Translations under genes and position numbers: made by a program
DNA from: Eutrigla gurnardus
Lineage: Eukaryota; Chordata; Actinopteri; Perciformes; Triglidae
Direction: 5' to 3'
DNA length: 64,000 bases
Assembly (NCBI GenBank): GCA_963514095.1
Contig: OY741268.1
Coordinates: forward strand, 1,898,001 to 1,962,000
The notes under the pieces: generated by a model
Told to the model about the DNA's origin: nothing
Database searches by the model: none
The model's input: the letters and a program-made list of their open reading frames with translations, nothing else
Part shown: one piece after another, positions 44,204 through 55,562 of the stretch
Layout: each line of letters opens with the position of its first letter
How positions within the stretch are numbered: position 1 is the stretch's first letter

Positions 44204-44545
44204 GGTAATGTTACTGTTTGTTACACCAAGTTGTAGTGTTGTCACGATACCAACATTTTGGTACTGGTACCAACATGTATTTCGATACTTTTCGATACTT
44301 TTTCAAATAAAAAGAGAACGCAAAAAATGTCATTACTGACTTTATTTTAATAGAAAATCTAGTCTAGTCTAAAATAGAACAATAACATATTAATCAGTAA
44401 ATAAAATAAAATACCACAAAGACAAGCTTTCCTAATGCACACAGTTTTAAAATAATTCATGTATGCATTTTACAGCTCTGGAAAAAATAAGGGACCACTT
44501 CAGATTTATTGTAAATCAGCATGGCTACATGTATGGCAAAAATAT

Positions 44546-45217
44546 AATAAATAGGGCCGGGACTTTAACGCATTAATTAAGATTAATTAACTACACAAAA
44601 ATGAATTTCTCACTGGATGAGTTTCAGGCGGACCGATGATACTGGAGCACCAACTGGCGTTCATGACTTAAAACAACAACAACCACAGTGAACATGAACA
44701 AAGAAGAAGCTGATGAGACTGCTTTGGTTGGCCCCGTGGATGGGAAATTTTGTTATAAAAAACGAACGGATGGAAGCGTCGATAAGACCATGGTTGTGTG
44801 CAAGCTATGCAACAAGGAATTCGCATATCACCGCAGCACATCGAGCCTCAAGTATCACCTCAATGCAAAACATATAGCAGCTAGTGTGGACGCTAGCGTG
44901 GTAGCTAGTGTGGACGTTAGCCCGACTCCGAGTACAAGGACCCACACCCAACCCACACTCCACCAGATGCTATTGCTACACTAATGGCAAAAATTGCACT
45001 GGTCTGTTGGACTTGGTTGAACAAAAATAAACAATATTTTGTTGCTTAAGCTTATGTATTCAGTCATTCAATGGTATACTAAAAATCCATGTGAAAAAAA
45101 TTACTTCTCACTGTTCTCAGGTCAAATTTATATGCGATTAAAATGCGATTAATTTCGATTAATTAATTACAAAGCCTCTAATTAATTAGATTTTTTTTTT
45201 TAATCAAGTCCCGGCCC
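44546..45217 (+). mobile_element. second hAT-type derivative nested in the first
   Basis: The ends are AGGGCCGGGACTTTAACG and the complement (AGTCCCGGCCC), with ATTAATTAA-rich subterminal sequence. Both flanks read AATAATAAAT-like, so the 8-bp duplication is ambiguous. It encodes its own BED-type finger. Confidence 0.75.
44688..44984 (+). pseudogene. BED-type zinc finger of a deleted hAT transposase (nested element)
   Basis: The 98-codon frame has the BED pattern VVCKLCNKEFAYHRSTSSL followed by KYHLNAKHI, i.e. C-x2-C then H-x4-H. A repeated ASVDASVVASVDVS segment follows. The frame ends at LHQMLLLH, where an autonomous transposase would continue. The finger would bind DNA; the catalytic part is gone. 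Confidence 0.75.
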
Positions 45218-45327
45218 AAATAATAAATAATATAAATAAACCATCTCTATTTTTTTTCTTCCAGAGCTAATTTTGTTAAGAGTGAAGGGGGGTGGTGCTT
45301 GCTTTTAGCACTGAATGTGGCTTTTCT

Positions 45328-45579
45328 TCATGAGTAAATGACCTGTCGTTCCCTGAGCTCAGTGTGCAGGTCTGGGTGCTTGTCCTTTAGGTGTTTGGCT
45401 AAGTCGGAGGTGTTTCCGCCCTTAGCCATGCATGTTTTTAAACACCGTTTACACAGTGGTGCATCGACGTTAATTGCCTCGCCTTGCGCATTTGTTTTTA
45501 AGCTAAAGTGCGGCCATATCGCACTTCGCGCCCCTGGTTTGTCCACAAGTTGCGGCGTGGTGACGGTTGCAGCAGCCAT
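45328..45579 (-). pseudogene. BED-type zinc finger of the outer hAT element
   Basis: The reverse-strand frame of 83 codons starts MAAATVTTPQLVDKPGARS. It has WPHFSLKTNAQGEAIN followed by PLCKRCLKTCMAKGGNT, then LAKHLKDKHPDLH: a BED finger with C-x2-C and H-x4-H. No transposase body follows. It differs in sequence from the finger in the nested element. Confidence 0.75.
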
Positions 45580-45947
45580 TCACCTCTCCGTGCTCCTCTC
45601 CCCCCCTCCCCCTCTCTCCCCCACTCTCTCTCTCCCCCTCTCCGACGTCTCTGCTCTCTGTAAGCTTTCCTCCTGCTCCGTTTGTTGCTCCAGTCTACGT
45701 TGCTGGCTGTTTCCTCCGGCTTGCTTGCTTTTTATTTTTATCTCCCCAAGCTCCGGCTCGCTCCTCGTCCTCTCAGCTGTAGTTACAACGCGGTGACGTC
45801 ACATGACGAGTTCGCCGCGCTGTTGCGGGCGCTGCCGGCGACACTGCAAGTACCGGTCCCGTTCAAATGCAATATAGTACCGTTTTAAATGCCTCAGTAC
45901 CCCGGTACCAAATTAGTACCGGTATACCGCGCAACCCTACCAAGTTG

Positions 45948-46262
45948 TGTGTTCAGATCATTATTCATGATTCAATTATCATGATTCACACTAGGTAAGA
46001 CAGATGCAGCAGCTGGGGGGGGAAGAGGCTTGCATGGTGGAACATCCTGGTTGGAACAGTCTGCCTGAATGTTCTCTCTCCAAAACGCATTAAATATATA
46101 CTGTATAGAGCTTATTATGGTGCTTTACATGTAAGAGGAATACAGCAGTCAGTTGTTTGTTTATCAATTGTGTTTTATAAAAATAAATTCCTCTATGCAA
46201 GATATTATATAGTCTTCCTGACCGTTACTTCAGTAATATTAACCATGACACATTTTACAATT
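45948..46262. other. no recognised gene
   Basis: Possibly the interrupted continuation of the P2X7-like gene, but no motif is clear. Confidence 0.35.
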
Positions 46263-46470
46263 ACTGTAAAGACTTTATTGTCAAAGTAATCGGCAGTTGA
46301 AGTTCACAGTTATCTCAGGGAACTTCACACATTGAGCAGGACAAGGACACGCTCATGATTTTCAGAGGCAACACATTTTCAAAATCCCAACATCACCCAG
46401 GAGGTAGCATTGCAGTGCGACACTGGGGAGAAAAAACTAACTTTTAGGCAGAAATAGGCAGATAGTTCTG
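46263..46470 (-). repeat. reverse-strand LINE 3' tail
   Basis: It shares the order tatctcaggg-acttcacac, ttgagcagga, cccaacatcacccaggagg and ttttaggcagaaat with the reverse LINE tail at 31125-31290. Coding sequence is absent. Confidence 0.65.
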
Positions 46471-46514
46471 CCTTTGTGTGTCGTGTTACTGAACTGTATT
46501 ACAGCTACATTTTG

Positions 46515-47545
46515 TTTGAACAAAGGAAGGAAGCTGCTTTGTATCTTGCTGGTAAGTTAGAAACTAATTGTAGATTTGGGTTTAGGCATTCTGCGAGTAG
46601 AACTAGTTGTAACATTTAGTCTTGTCTAGATAGCTTGTTTAAATTCTTGTGAAGCTATTCATACTGAGTGGGCAAATACCTAGTTTCAGCCAGCTCAGCT
46701 GTAGTGAATAGACTTGATTGGATGGAGGGGCTAAACCTGCATGAGGTAAACCCAGCACTTAAGAGCTTGTCACTACAGCGTCAGCATCTCCCTCCCCTCC
46801 CTGGCTGTTCGAACCTCTGTGAACGAACAGATCAGTGTTGCGAGCGGCAGAGAAATAATGGAAGAAATCGGGCCAGGATGAGGACCTTGCTCACTACCAC
46901 CATCTCCTCTCTGACTTCACCTCAACTGTTTCGGCAGCTAAATCTGCCTTCTACCTGTCAAGGATCAACTCTTCCGTCTCCAATCCCAGGAATCTTATGA
47001 TCTCCTCCCTCCTCCTTCCTCCCTCACTGCTGACTTTGCAACTTACTTTACCATGAAAGTAAATGACATCAGCTCATCATTGACTCCTATAACCTCCAAG
47101 AAAACATCTCCCCTAACTCTCAACTCTGATGACCTTACCAGCTTTAGCCCTCTCACCTATGAAGATGTTCACACACTTGTTACGTCTAACTGTGCCACCA
47201 CCTGCTCCCTTGACCCGATTCCCTCCTCTCTTCTCCAAGACATCTCACACGACATCTTGCCATTCCTCACCACCCTGATCAACGCCTCCCTCACCTCAGG
47301 TGTCATTCCAGTGGCTTTTAAGATAGCTACAGTGAAGCCCCTCCTAAAAAAAACACCCTAGACGCTGCTGACATCCGAAGCTACAGACCTATATCTCTTC
47401 TTTCATTCCTCTCTAAAACCTTGGAATGTGCTGCCTACAACCAAATGTCATCCTATCTCTCACAGAACAACCTCCTTGACCCTAATCAATCAGGATTCTG
47501 GACTGCTCACCCCAGAGGGTCCCTGAGAGACAGCCGTGAGGTATA
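46515..47545 (+). pseudogene. second copy of the repeat-led LINE, with internal deletions
   Basis: It begins with one diverged 274-bp-type unit (ggaaggaagctgctttgtat to about 46740). It runs to cactacagcgtcagc and then jumps straight to the C-rich linker and ggctgttcgaacctctg. The whole endonuclease present at 9796-11147 in the other copy is missing. Reverse-transcriptase pieces follow: SFSPLTYEDVHTLVTSN and SLDPIPSSLLQDISHDILP (about 47140-47270), AFKIATVKPLLKK, then NQSGF. Another internal deletion follows near 47505. The 42-bp array is absent. Confidence 0.8.
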
Positions 47546-48445
47546 AAACCCGGCGTCCACCTTTAAACACTCTCTTCCACCCTTAGCTCGTAAAAAAAAA
47601 AAAAGAAACGTTTGTTCTTTTGATATCTTCTTCGCATCAGCGTGTATAAACAAACACTGATCAGCTGATCTTGCTGCCGCTAGCTGCTAGCGCATTCAAG
47701 CTACACAACGTTCCCAAGCATACTGATGTCTAGGCGTTATTTTACAGGTTTGAGGTGTTTCATGTTGGAAAAGCCCCTTGCAGTATACGTAACGTTAATG
47801 GTCCTCAATATTAATACAATGTAAGCTTTTAGCACAACACGCCAATGCTAACTTTAGAAAGCAATTTGGCAGGTAATCTGTAACACGGCATATTACATAA
47901 TATTTAGAAACTTACCGCTTCAGTGTCTGGTTGGCACTCGGACTGTCCGTATTGATCCAAACTTTAGCCTCAGGTTAGAAGCATATCCTGAGCTTGTCAA
48001 AGGTTGTCAAAGCTCCTGTCGGTGAAGTGCGTAGCACACACAAACAAACATTTACGGACGTGTGTGCACATTTCCATCGTAAATGCTCCGACGATGTGAG
48101 AAAATATCGGCTACTGGTGGCTTGCTGCAGCCAAGGACTGCCAACTCGCTTTCCATTGATTTTTGGTTCACTGGTTTGTATGTAAATCACACTGACAGCT
48201 AACAGGTATATGGGGATTATGTGGGCAGGACCACACAGGTGGAGCTGTTCTAATGAGCCAAGATAACCCATATTTGGCATAGCAAAATTTGCTGCCGACG
48301 TCATTTAGTGGACATTCTGCAAACCGTCCGTTTATTCGAAGCATTTCTTTCAAATGGAGAAAGAAAAAAAGAGAGATGGGGGTCTTTCCTGATACTGTGG
48401 GGACCTACTGACACCCCAGGGACCAAATTTTGCGTTGACTTCTAA
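47546..48445. other. no recognised gene
   Basis: The region holds an A run at 47593 and moderately GC-rich sequence; I could not assign it. Confidence 0.4.
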
Positions 48446-48465
48446 CAGGGGCTGTGTCTGAAATC

Positions 48466-48495
48466 ACTCCCTATATAGTGCACTATATAGGGAGT
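48466..48495. repeat. perfect 30-bp palindrome near the left end of the Harbinger-like element
   Basis: actccctatatagtg is followed immediately by its exact complement, with no loop. Further CTATATAGTG half-sites lie at about 48542-48555 and 49460-49470. Confidence 0.95.
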
Positions 48496-49029
48496 TCGCC
48501 ATTTTGTAGGGGTGTCCGAATGTGTAGTGAGCATTACTATTCCCTATATAGTGCACTCAAAGTTTCCCACAATGCATCGTGAAAAGTAGCGTACAGCCGA
48601 TGGTCACTAGCCGAGCAAATTTTACCATCATGCATTGCGCTGAAAGACAAATCGCAAAGGGACGAGAGGAGAGAGAGCAGGAAAAAGCGGCAGAAATATG
48701 AATAATCATATAATAATAAATGTTAATATTTAATATACGTATTGCAGAACAAGACAACACAAACGGCCAAAGTATGATGTTTTTCTTTATTTACTTAAAA
48801 AAAACGCGATATATATTAATTATTTATATGAGACTTTGGGTGAGCGGTAGCGGCGGCCGGCCGGCGACAGGCGGCGGTGGGCGGCGACAGTTGGTGGTGG
48901 CCGGCCAGCCGGCCGGCGATAAGAAGCACTGGCCGGCGACAGGCGGCAGTGGCCGGCTGACGAGAGGCGGCGGCGGGGTCTTCGTCCGTCAAAAACCGTC
49001 ACTCAAACCAAAGCTCCGTATGACAGTCT

Positions 49030-49150
49030 GAAAACTATAAAGATGCGGAGATGAGGGACAGATTGTGGCGAGCGATCGCCGAGGAGTTTGGGATCGGGGA
49101 CGGACTGCAGCCTGTTCAGGTCCGGTGGATCGCGGAGATGTGGGGTGCCG
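49030..49150 (+). pseudogene. MADF/Myb-like domain fragment
   Basis: The + strand frame reads SENYKDAEMRDRLWRAIAEE followed by FGI and VQVRW. This fits the MADF pattern (NYKDxxxRxxLWxxIAxExG then RW). PIF/Harbinger elements commonly carry such a partner protein. The frame closes at both sides within 60 codons. Confidence 0.5.
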
Positions 49151-50462
49151 GTAGTGCTGCAACCTGGTCCTGAAGTCCACCTGGACCCGATCGGGATCGA
49201 AAATAAAAATAGCAGTGAGGACGATGTAGTGATCGTCTCATTATTGAAAATTATTTTTTTCTCAAGAAATGAGACGGCCACGGAATTCCCTTATTGCTGG
49301 AGGACTCGTTATTTTGGTTTTGTAAATTTTTGCAACAAATATGTATTAAAAAAATAATTATCCTGGTAATTTCTCTGTGTGAGACTTAAGAGCCGTTGGC
49401 GGAATCTGTGTCTGTCCCGAGTAGTGTCCGAAAGTGTTTTTTCATTTTGCCTTTGAGTCCACTATATAGTGCCCTCCATAGAACTCCGGGAGTAGGGAAT
49501 GATTTCGGACACAGCCAAGGTATTGGAGGCACCGCCAACTTATTTTACATCACTAACACAAACATAGCGCCATCTTAAGATGAACTCATGCCCCGTCCCA
49601 TTGTACTATAACACCCTAATTTTCACAGTTGTACTTGGAATGAAGGGAGGTAAGGATCCAAATGCAGTAAAAAATGTTTATTTAACTAAATAAAACAAAG
49701 TACCAACTTAAGAAGACCACAATGGCAAAAACGGCAGTAAAAAGAAACACTTACGAAATTAACAAAACACGAAGGGACACGGGAGGCTGGATGCAGGAAC
49801 ATGAGTAATCCAAAGGACATCCATCCAAAGGGTGGTGCAGCATGCAGGGAGCGACATACAATAATGACCCGATAGCGAGACAGAGGAAACACACAGGCTG
49901 TATTTGAAACCGCATACTACCGTACTGCCTACTACATACTGCGTTAGTATATACTGTATACTGCGTACTGAATGTGGGATTCAGTATGCTAATTAAATGC
50001 CCAAACTCCTGTGGTCCGCCTCTTCTTGGGAGAGGGGGACTTAAGGCGAGACTTCCGCCTTTCAAGGCGGACAGTAAATGCCTTGGTCCAGGCTGGGGTG
50101 TGGCAAGGACCACGGATGGGGAGACGCCCTGGAGGTTGCAGTCTTCCTCTCCTGGCTGGCCAGTGCCACCTCGTATCGGGTGGTATCGGAGGCCTTCGAT
50201 ATCCCCACCAGTACAGTCCACGATATCGTGCATCGGGTGGCAGACAGCATCATGGCCATCTATGCCAGGGTGGTGCATTTTCCTGCTGCAGATGAGCTGG
50301 AGGGCATTGGGGAAGGCTTTGCTCACCTTGCTGGCTCCCGTGCCTTTTGCCGTGTTGTTGGCTGCATCGACGGGACGCACGTCAGGATAAAGCCACCTGC
50401 AGCAAACAAGGATGATTACCTGAACAGGTATGCTGCATACAAAGTTCTATTTAATCCCATCT

Positions 50463-50833
50463 TAATTAGGGCTGCAACTAACGATTATTTTCATTATTGA
50501 TTAATGTGAAGATTATTTAAATAATGAATCGATTAGTTGTTTGGTCACTAAAATGTTAAAAAATGTTGAAAAATATCAATCAGTGTTTCCCAAACCACAC
50601 GATGACGTCCTCAAATGTCTTGTTTTGTCCACAAACCAAAGAGATACTCAGTTTATTGTCATAAAGGAACAAAGAAACCAGAAATATTCACATGTAAGAA
50701 GCTAGAATCAGAGAATTTGGACTTCTTTTTTCTACTCAAACCGACACTATCAAAATGAGTATCAAAATAGTTGACGATTAATTTAATAATCGATTATTGT
50801 TCAATTAATCGATTAATTGTTGCAGCTCTAATG
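50463..50833. mobile_element. hAT-type MITE in the Harbinger intron (copy 2)
   Basis: This is the same element as at 22916-23277, in the same position after transposase exon 1 and inverted with its host. The ends are TAGGGCTGCAACTAACG and the complement of TAGAGCTGCAACAATT. Confidence 0.8.
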
Positions 50834-51467
50834 TTAATGTGAACTATTAAGTGATTTTTTTTTATTTTTCTTTTTACACAGGAAGCTTTTCCACTCGATC
50901 CAGCTTCAGGCGGTCTGTGATCATAAGGGTTTCTTCCTGAACACATTCACTGGTATGGATGGTAAATCAATATTTAACAGGATGATAATAGGCCTAATTA
51001 CTTTGACGTGGATTACATTGATATGTGATTTTTACATTTTTTTGAGGAATATCGATTGCTTTTATTTGTGATTTAAAAAGGTCTGTATCAGAAGTGTTTA
51101 CAATCAAGTACTCATTTTCTTTTTTTTCACGACCACTACTTACAGGCCTACCTGGTGCAGTCCACGATGCACGGGTCCTGCGGTGGAGCTCGATGTACCA
51201 TCGGCAGCTCTACCCTCCTCCGGGCTGGATCATCCTTGGGGATGGGGGTTATCCCTGCCTGGCGACACCTATCTCCCTCATAACCCCGTACAGGGAGCCG
51301 GTGCAGAATCCTGTGCAGGCCAGGTACAACCGGCATCACTCCAGGGCCAGATGTGTGGTGGAGAGGGCATTTGGGATGATGAAAACCCGGTGGCACAGCA
51401 TCGACTGAGACAAAAAAACAAGTTTCGGGATAACTTCTTCTTGTTCTTACAAATTAAAAGTGTGAGA

Positions 51468-52250
51468 ATGGCGCCGAAGAAAAACCACGCTGACACTGAC
51501 TCTAAATTGGACTTATTGACCGAAAGCATGGGGGCAATGAAGGAAGAGCTGGGGAAGAATGAAGGCAAGAGGACTGAAGCTGAACAACGGCTGATGGCGG
51601 AGCTGAAAGACATGAAGACAGACATGAAAGACATGAAGAAAACGATGGAACCTCTCCAAAAGTTGATGGCTGAAGTCAAACAACTCCGGGAGGAGGTTGC
51701 GGAGAAAGACGAATTGATAAAGGAGCTGGGAAACAGAGTGGAGGAGCTGGACCAACAGGGTAAACTGAATGAAGTGATTGTGACCGGCCTCAAAATCAAG
51801 CCTCCAAGTTATGCAAAGGCGGTTGCGGCTGCAACCTCGGAGCCGGATGAATCTGAGATTAAATCTGTGGAGATGCAGGTGGCCACGTTCCTGACTGGCA
51901 AAGACATCGAGGTGAACTTCAACAACGTTGAAGTATGTCACCTCTTACCCCGAAGGAGAGAGTCTGCAACTCGAGCTGTTGTGCTGAGATTCACCAACAG
52001 AAAATTCAAGATTGAACTGCTGAGGCAGGGCAGGAAGCTCAAAGGCTCGGACGTCTACATCAACGAGAACCTCACCAAAAAGAACGCAGACATCGCCAGA
52101 AGAGCTTGTCAACTGAGGAAGGATGGCAAGATACAACATACCTGGACGGCAAACTGCAGAATCTACATCAAAACACAGGGAGCATCAGCAGAAGAAGTCA
52201 AAGTAATCCAGATCAGGAGTAAGGATGAGCTGGAGAAATACGATAACTAA
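51468..52250 (+). CDS. LINE ORF1 protein: coiled coil plus RRM-like C-terminal region
   Basis: The frame is 260 codons from the ATG at 51468 (MAPKKNHADTDSK); an upstream open stretch to 51183 is the interrupted Harbinger exon in another frame and is not counted. Residues 12-105 are strongly heptad-like and charged (TESMGAMKEELGKNEGK, MKDMKKTMEPLQKLMAE, LIKELGNRVEELDQQGK), predicting a trimeric or dimeric coiled coil. Residues 125-255 resemble L1-type ORF1 RNA-binding regions (VEVCHLLPRR, TRAVVLRFTNRKFKIELL, VYINENLTKKNADIARRA). It would bind the LINE RNA as chaperone. No stop or frameshift is seen. Confidence 0.85.
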   Translation: MAPKKNHADTDSKLDLLTESMGAMKEELGKNEGKRTEAEQRLMAELKDMKTDMKDMKKTMEPLQKLMAEVKQLREEVAEKDELIKELGNRVEELDQQGKLNEVIVTGLKIKPPSYAKAVAAATSEPDESEIKSVEMQVATFLTGKDIEVNFNNVEVCHLLPRRRESATRAVVLRFTNRKFKIELLRQGRKLKGSDVYINENLTKKNADIARRACQLRKDGKIQHTWTANCRIYIKTQGASAEEVKVIQIRSKDELEKYDN

Positions 52251-52253
52251 GGT

Positions 52254-55200
52254 ATGGCTCACGCACACTCCATAACTACAGCACAGCAAAGTTCAACGGT
52301 TCTTACACGGACTGAAAGACTGATGGGAATATCTGAAAGGATTGCTGAGCAGGGAAGTGTGGAGCTCATTACAAATCGACATGTGGATTATACCTTATCG
52401 GATACCTTATCTGACCCGAATGAAGGAATTGACCCAGACAACCACTTCTATTTCAACACATCTGGGAAATGTCAGTACTACACTGAAGTTCAATTCAATG
52501 ATAGCATTGAGATGGATGGGAAACTGTCTCTAGTCCACTTTAATAGCAGGAGTCTATACACCAACTTTGTCCACATCAAGGAATACCTAAATCACTTCAA
52601 AAACCCTTTCACCATCATCGCGGTGTCAGAAACATGGATTAATGAAGACAAAGGCTCAGAGTTTTTCCTGGATGGATATAATCTTGTATGCATCAACAGG
52701 AGGAACAAACGTGCAGGTGGAGTGGCCTTATTCATTGACAGTAACACCAACTATGAGACAGTACAAAATATGTCAAAAGCTGTGGATCATTTGTTGGAAT
52801 GTGTGACAATTGAAATCTGTGTAACGAAAGGTAAAAATATAGTTATAAGCTGTGTTTACAGAGCACCTGACTCAAACATAGAAGACTTCAATGAATGTGT
52901 GGGTGAGATATTCTCTGACTCATGCCAGAAGAGAGTTTTTATCTGTGGTGACTTTAACATTGACTTGATGAACCCAAAACAAAACACGGAAATCGATGAG
53001 TTCACTAACATGATGTATACGATGGGCTTACAACCCCTCATCACACTCCCTAGCAGGATCACTACACACAGTGCTACTCTGATTGATAATGTCTTTACTA
53101 ACGTTACTGACACAACAAGTGGACTCATGATAAATGATATAAGTGACCACCTACCCATCTTTGCTATCTATGACTGCAAATTTACTGTGGGCCAACCTCC
53201 GAACAAAAACTTATACATAAGGGTCAGAACTGAAGAAGGAATGAATACACTGAAAAATGAGCTACTGAGACAGAACTGGAATAATGTTTACAATGAAACA
53301 GATGTGAATGATGCATATGATTCCTTTTTGCAAATATTTAAAACACTGTACGACAGACACTGCCCTGTGAAAAGGAGACACCCGAAGCGGAACAAGGAGC
53401 AGAAACCTTGGCTTACGAAAACATTGATAAATGCCTGCAGGAAAAAAAATACTCTGTACAGACAGTTCATTAAATCTAGGACGGCTCAGTCAGAAGTAAG
53501 ATACAAACGATATAGAAATAAATTAAACACTATTCTTAATGAACGCAAGAAAGAATATTACAGCAATTTACTTGCAGAAAACATGGAGTACACAAAAAAA
53601 AATTATGGGATATTCTAAACAATGTGACTAATAATAAAAGTAAAAAACCAAACTACCCTCCCTACTTCAAGATAAACAGCACTCAGAAGGAAAACCCGGA
53701 GGTCATAGCAAATAGTTTCAACCAATTCTTTGTAAACATCGGGCCGGAGTTAGCGAATAACATCCCTGAATCATCCTTGCCTTGGAGTCATTTTGATAAG
53801 GATGGAGACAGAAATCCTAGCTCAATGTTTCTCACACCAGTGAAGGACACAGAGATTAGACACCTGGTCAACAAATGCGTGGCCAAAACTTCTACTGATG
53901 CTGACGACCTAGACATGAGATTAATCAAGGAAGTATTAGATGGAATCATCTCACCCCTGACATACATTTTCAATCTGTCATTTCAAACTGGGACGTTTCC
54001 TAACAAAATGAAAGTTGCCAAGGTTGTGCCGCTGTTTAAGAACGGTGACACACACGAGTTTACAAATTACAGACCAATTTCTATACTGCCACAACTGTCA
54101 AAAATCCTAGAGAAGCTATTCAACAATAGGCTCAATAACTTCATCAACAAACATAAACTGTTATATGACAGCCAATACGGCTTCAGAAGGAACCATTCGA
54201 CTGCTCAAGCTTTAGCAGAGTCTGTGGAAATCATCACCGACGCTATTGACCAAAAACAATATTCCATAGGAATTTTCATAGACCTGAAAAAAGCATTTGA
54301 CACTGTTAATCATGATATTCTAATGGCTAAACTGGAGAGATATGGCCTTAGAGGTGTAACATTGCAGTGGGTCAAGAGTTATCTACACAAGAGATCCCAA
54401 TATGTTAAAATAGGGGATAACACATCTACGAACTTGGACATAGTCTGTGGGGTCCCACAGGGGTCAGTTCTGGGTCCAAAGCTGTTTATCTTATATATAA
54501 ATGATATATGTAAAGTGTCAGATACTCTGAAATTAATAGTATTCGCAGATGACACAAATATTTTCTGCTCGGGGAGTGACTTGAACCAGCTTGTGGAAAC
54601 AGTAAATCAAGAAATGGCTAAACTTCAAGTGTGGTTTAATATAAATAAATTATCACTAAATCTTGGTAAAACTAAATACATGCTATACGGTAAGAGAGGC
54701 TGCAACAACAGTCCCAACATTCACGTAAACAGAGTTAATATTGAGAGGGTCCGTGAGAATAAGGTACTGGGAGTTATTATCGATGACATGTTAAGTTGGA
54801 AGCCACACATAGCACAATTAAAAAGGAAGTTGGCCAGGAGTGTGTCCATACTTTGGAAAGTACAAAAAATACTAAATCAAAAAGCACTTCATCTGTTATA
54901 CTGCGCACTGGTCTCTCCGCACCTGCAATACTGTGCAGAGGTGTGGGGACACACATATAAAGGCTCCACACAGGCCTTGTTAATTCTCCAAAAAAGAGCC
55001 TTGAGAATTTTACACTACGCCAACTACAGGGCACACACAAATCAGCTATTTATCGAATCGAAAATACTCAAACTATATGATTTAATAAACTATCGCACAG
55101 CCCAAATGATGTACAAAGCTTCTAACAGAACTCTCCCCCAGAAACTACAAAAATTCTTCATACACAGAGAGAGACACAATCTTAGGGGGGACATGATTTT

Positions 55201-55342
55201 CAGGCAAAGGAAGGTACGAACTACGTTAAAATCATTTTCCTTATCGGTCACAGGTGTTAGACAATGGAATGTGTTAGATGATGAAGTCAAAAAAACAGCA
55301 ACTCTAAGTGTCTTCAAGAAAAAGTATGTAAATTCGGTATAG
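52254..55342 (+). pseudogene. LINE ORF2: endonuclease and reverse transcriptase, one frameshift in an A run
   Basis: ORF2 starts three bases after the ORF1 stop. The first frame (52254-53618) has about 95 leading residues, then the APE endonuclease: VHFNSRSLYTNF, IIAVSETWINEDKG, AGGVALFIDS, VISCVYRAPDSN, FICGDFNIDLM, ATLIDNVFTN, ISDHLPIFA. The frame shifts by one base in a run of nine A (about 53595-53603). The second frame (53624-55342) has reverse transcriptase: YRPISILPQLSKILE, YGFRRNHSTAQALA, IFIDLKKAFDTVNHD, GVPQGSVLGPKLF, catalytic VFADDTNIFC and a thumb ending SVFKKKYVNSV. The group is Jockey/CR1-like. Since only one homopolymer change disrupts it, the copy is recent or the change is an assembly error. 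Confidence 0.88.
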
Positions 55343-55562
55343 ATTACTGCATGAGAGTTGATAAATGTCTGAGACACGAATCAGTAGACATGTGTTGTGA
55401 CGGGATGGGAGCATAACAAATGAACATTCTGTACCCAAACAATAAGTCGGACCGAAGAAACTGTATGGTATGATGTCAGTTGTACGTGGTAGGGAGTATC
55501 AACAATGTGTAATATAAATGAGGTATGAATACCAAGCGTAACTGTTACTCCTACAATTCACG

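Larger units (their letters stand above)
44234..45939 (-). mobile_element. hAT element with 8-bp duplication CCAAGTTG, hosting a nested element
   Basis: CCAAGTTG flanks both sides (44226-44233 and 45940-45947). The ends are TAGTGTTGTCACGATACC and the complement of TAGGGTTGCGCGGTATACC, with GGTACC-rich subterminal sequence on both sides. It keeps only the first, BED-finger exon of a transposase. About 670 bp inside (44546-45217) belongs to a second element. Confidence 0.9.
48449..49516. mobile_element. Harbinger-like non-autonomous element with MADF remnant
   Basis: The ends are GGCTGTGTCTGAAATCACTC and the complement of GGCTGTGTCCGAAATCATTC. The subterminal regions on both sides contain CTATATAGTG motifs. 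A GC-rich minisatellite with ggccggcgacaggcgg units lies at about 48845-48985. A coding remnant with a MADF-type pattern lies at 49030-49150. Confidence 0.6.

Noticed and set aside
45567..45888. Ser/Pro-rich ORFs next to the BED finger
   Set aside because: They come from the C/T-rich 5' region of the outer hAT element read on the wrong strand.
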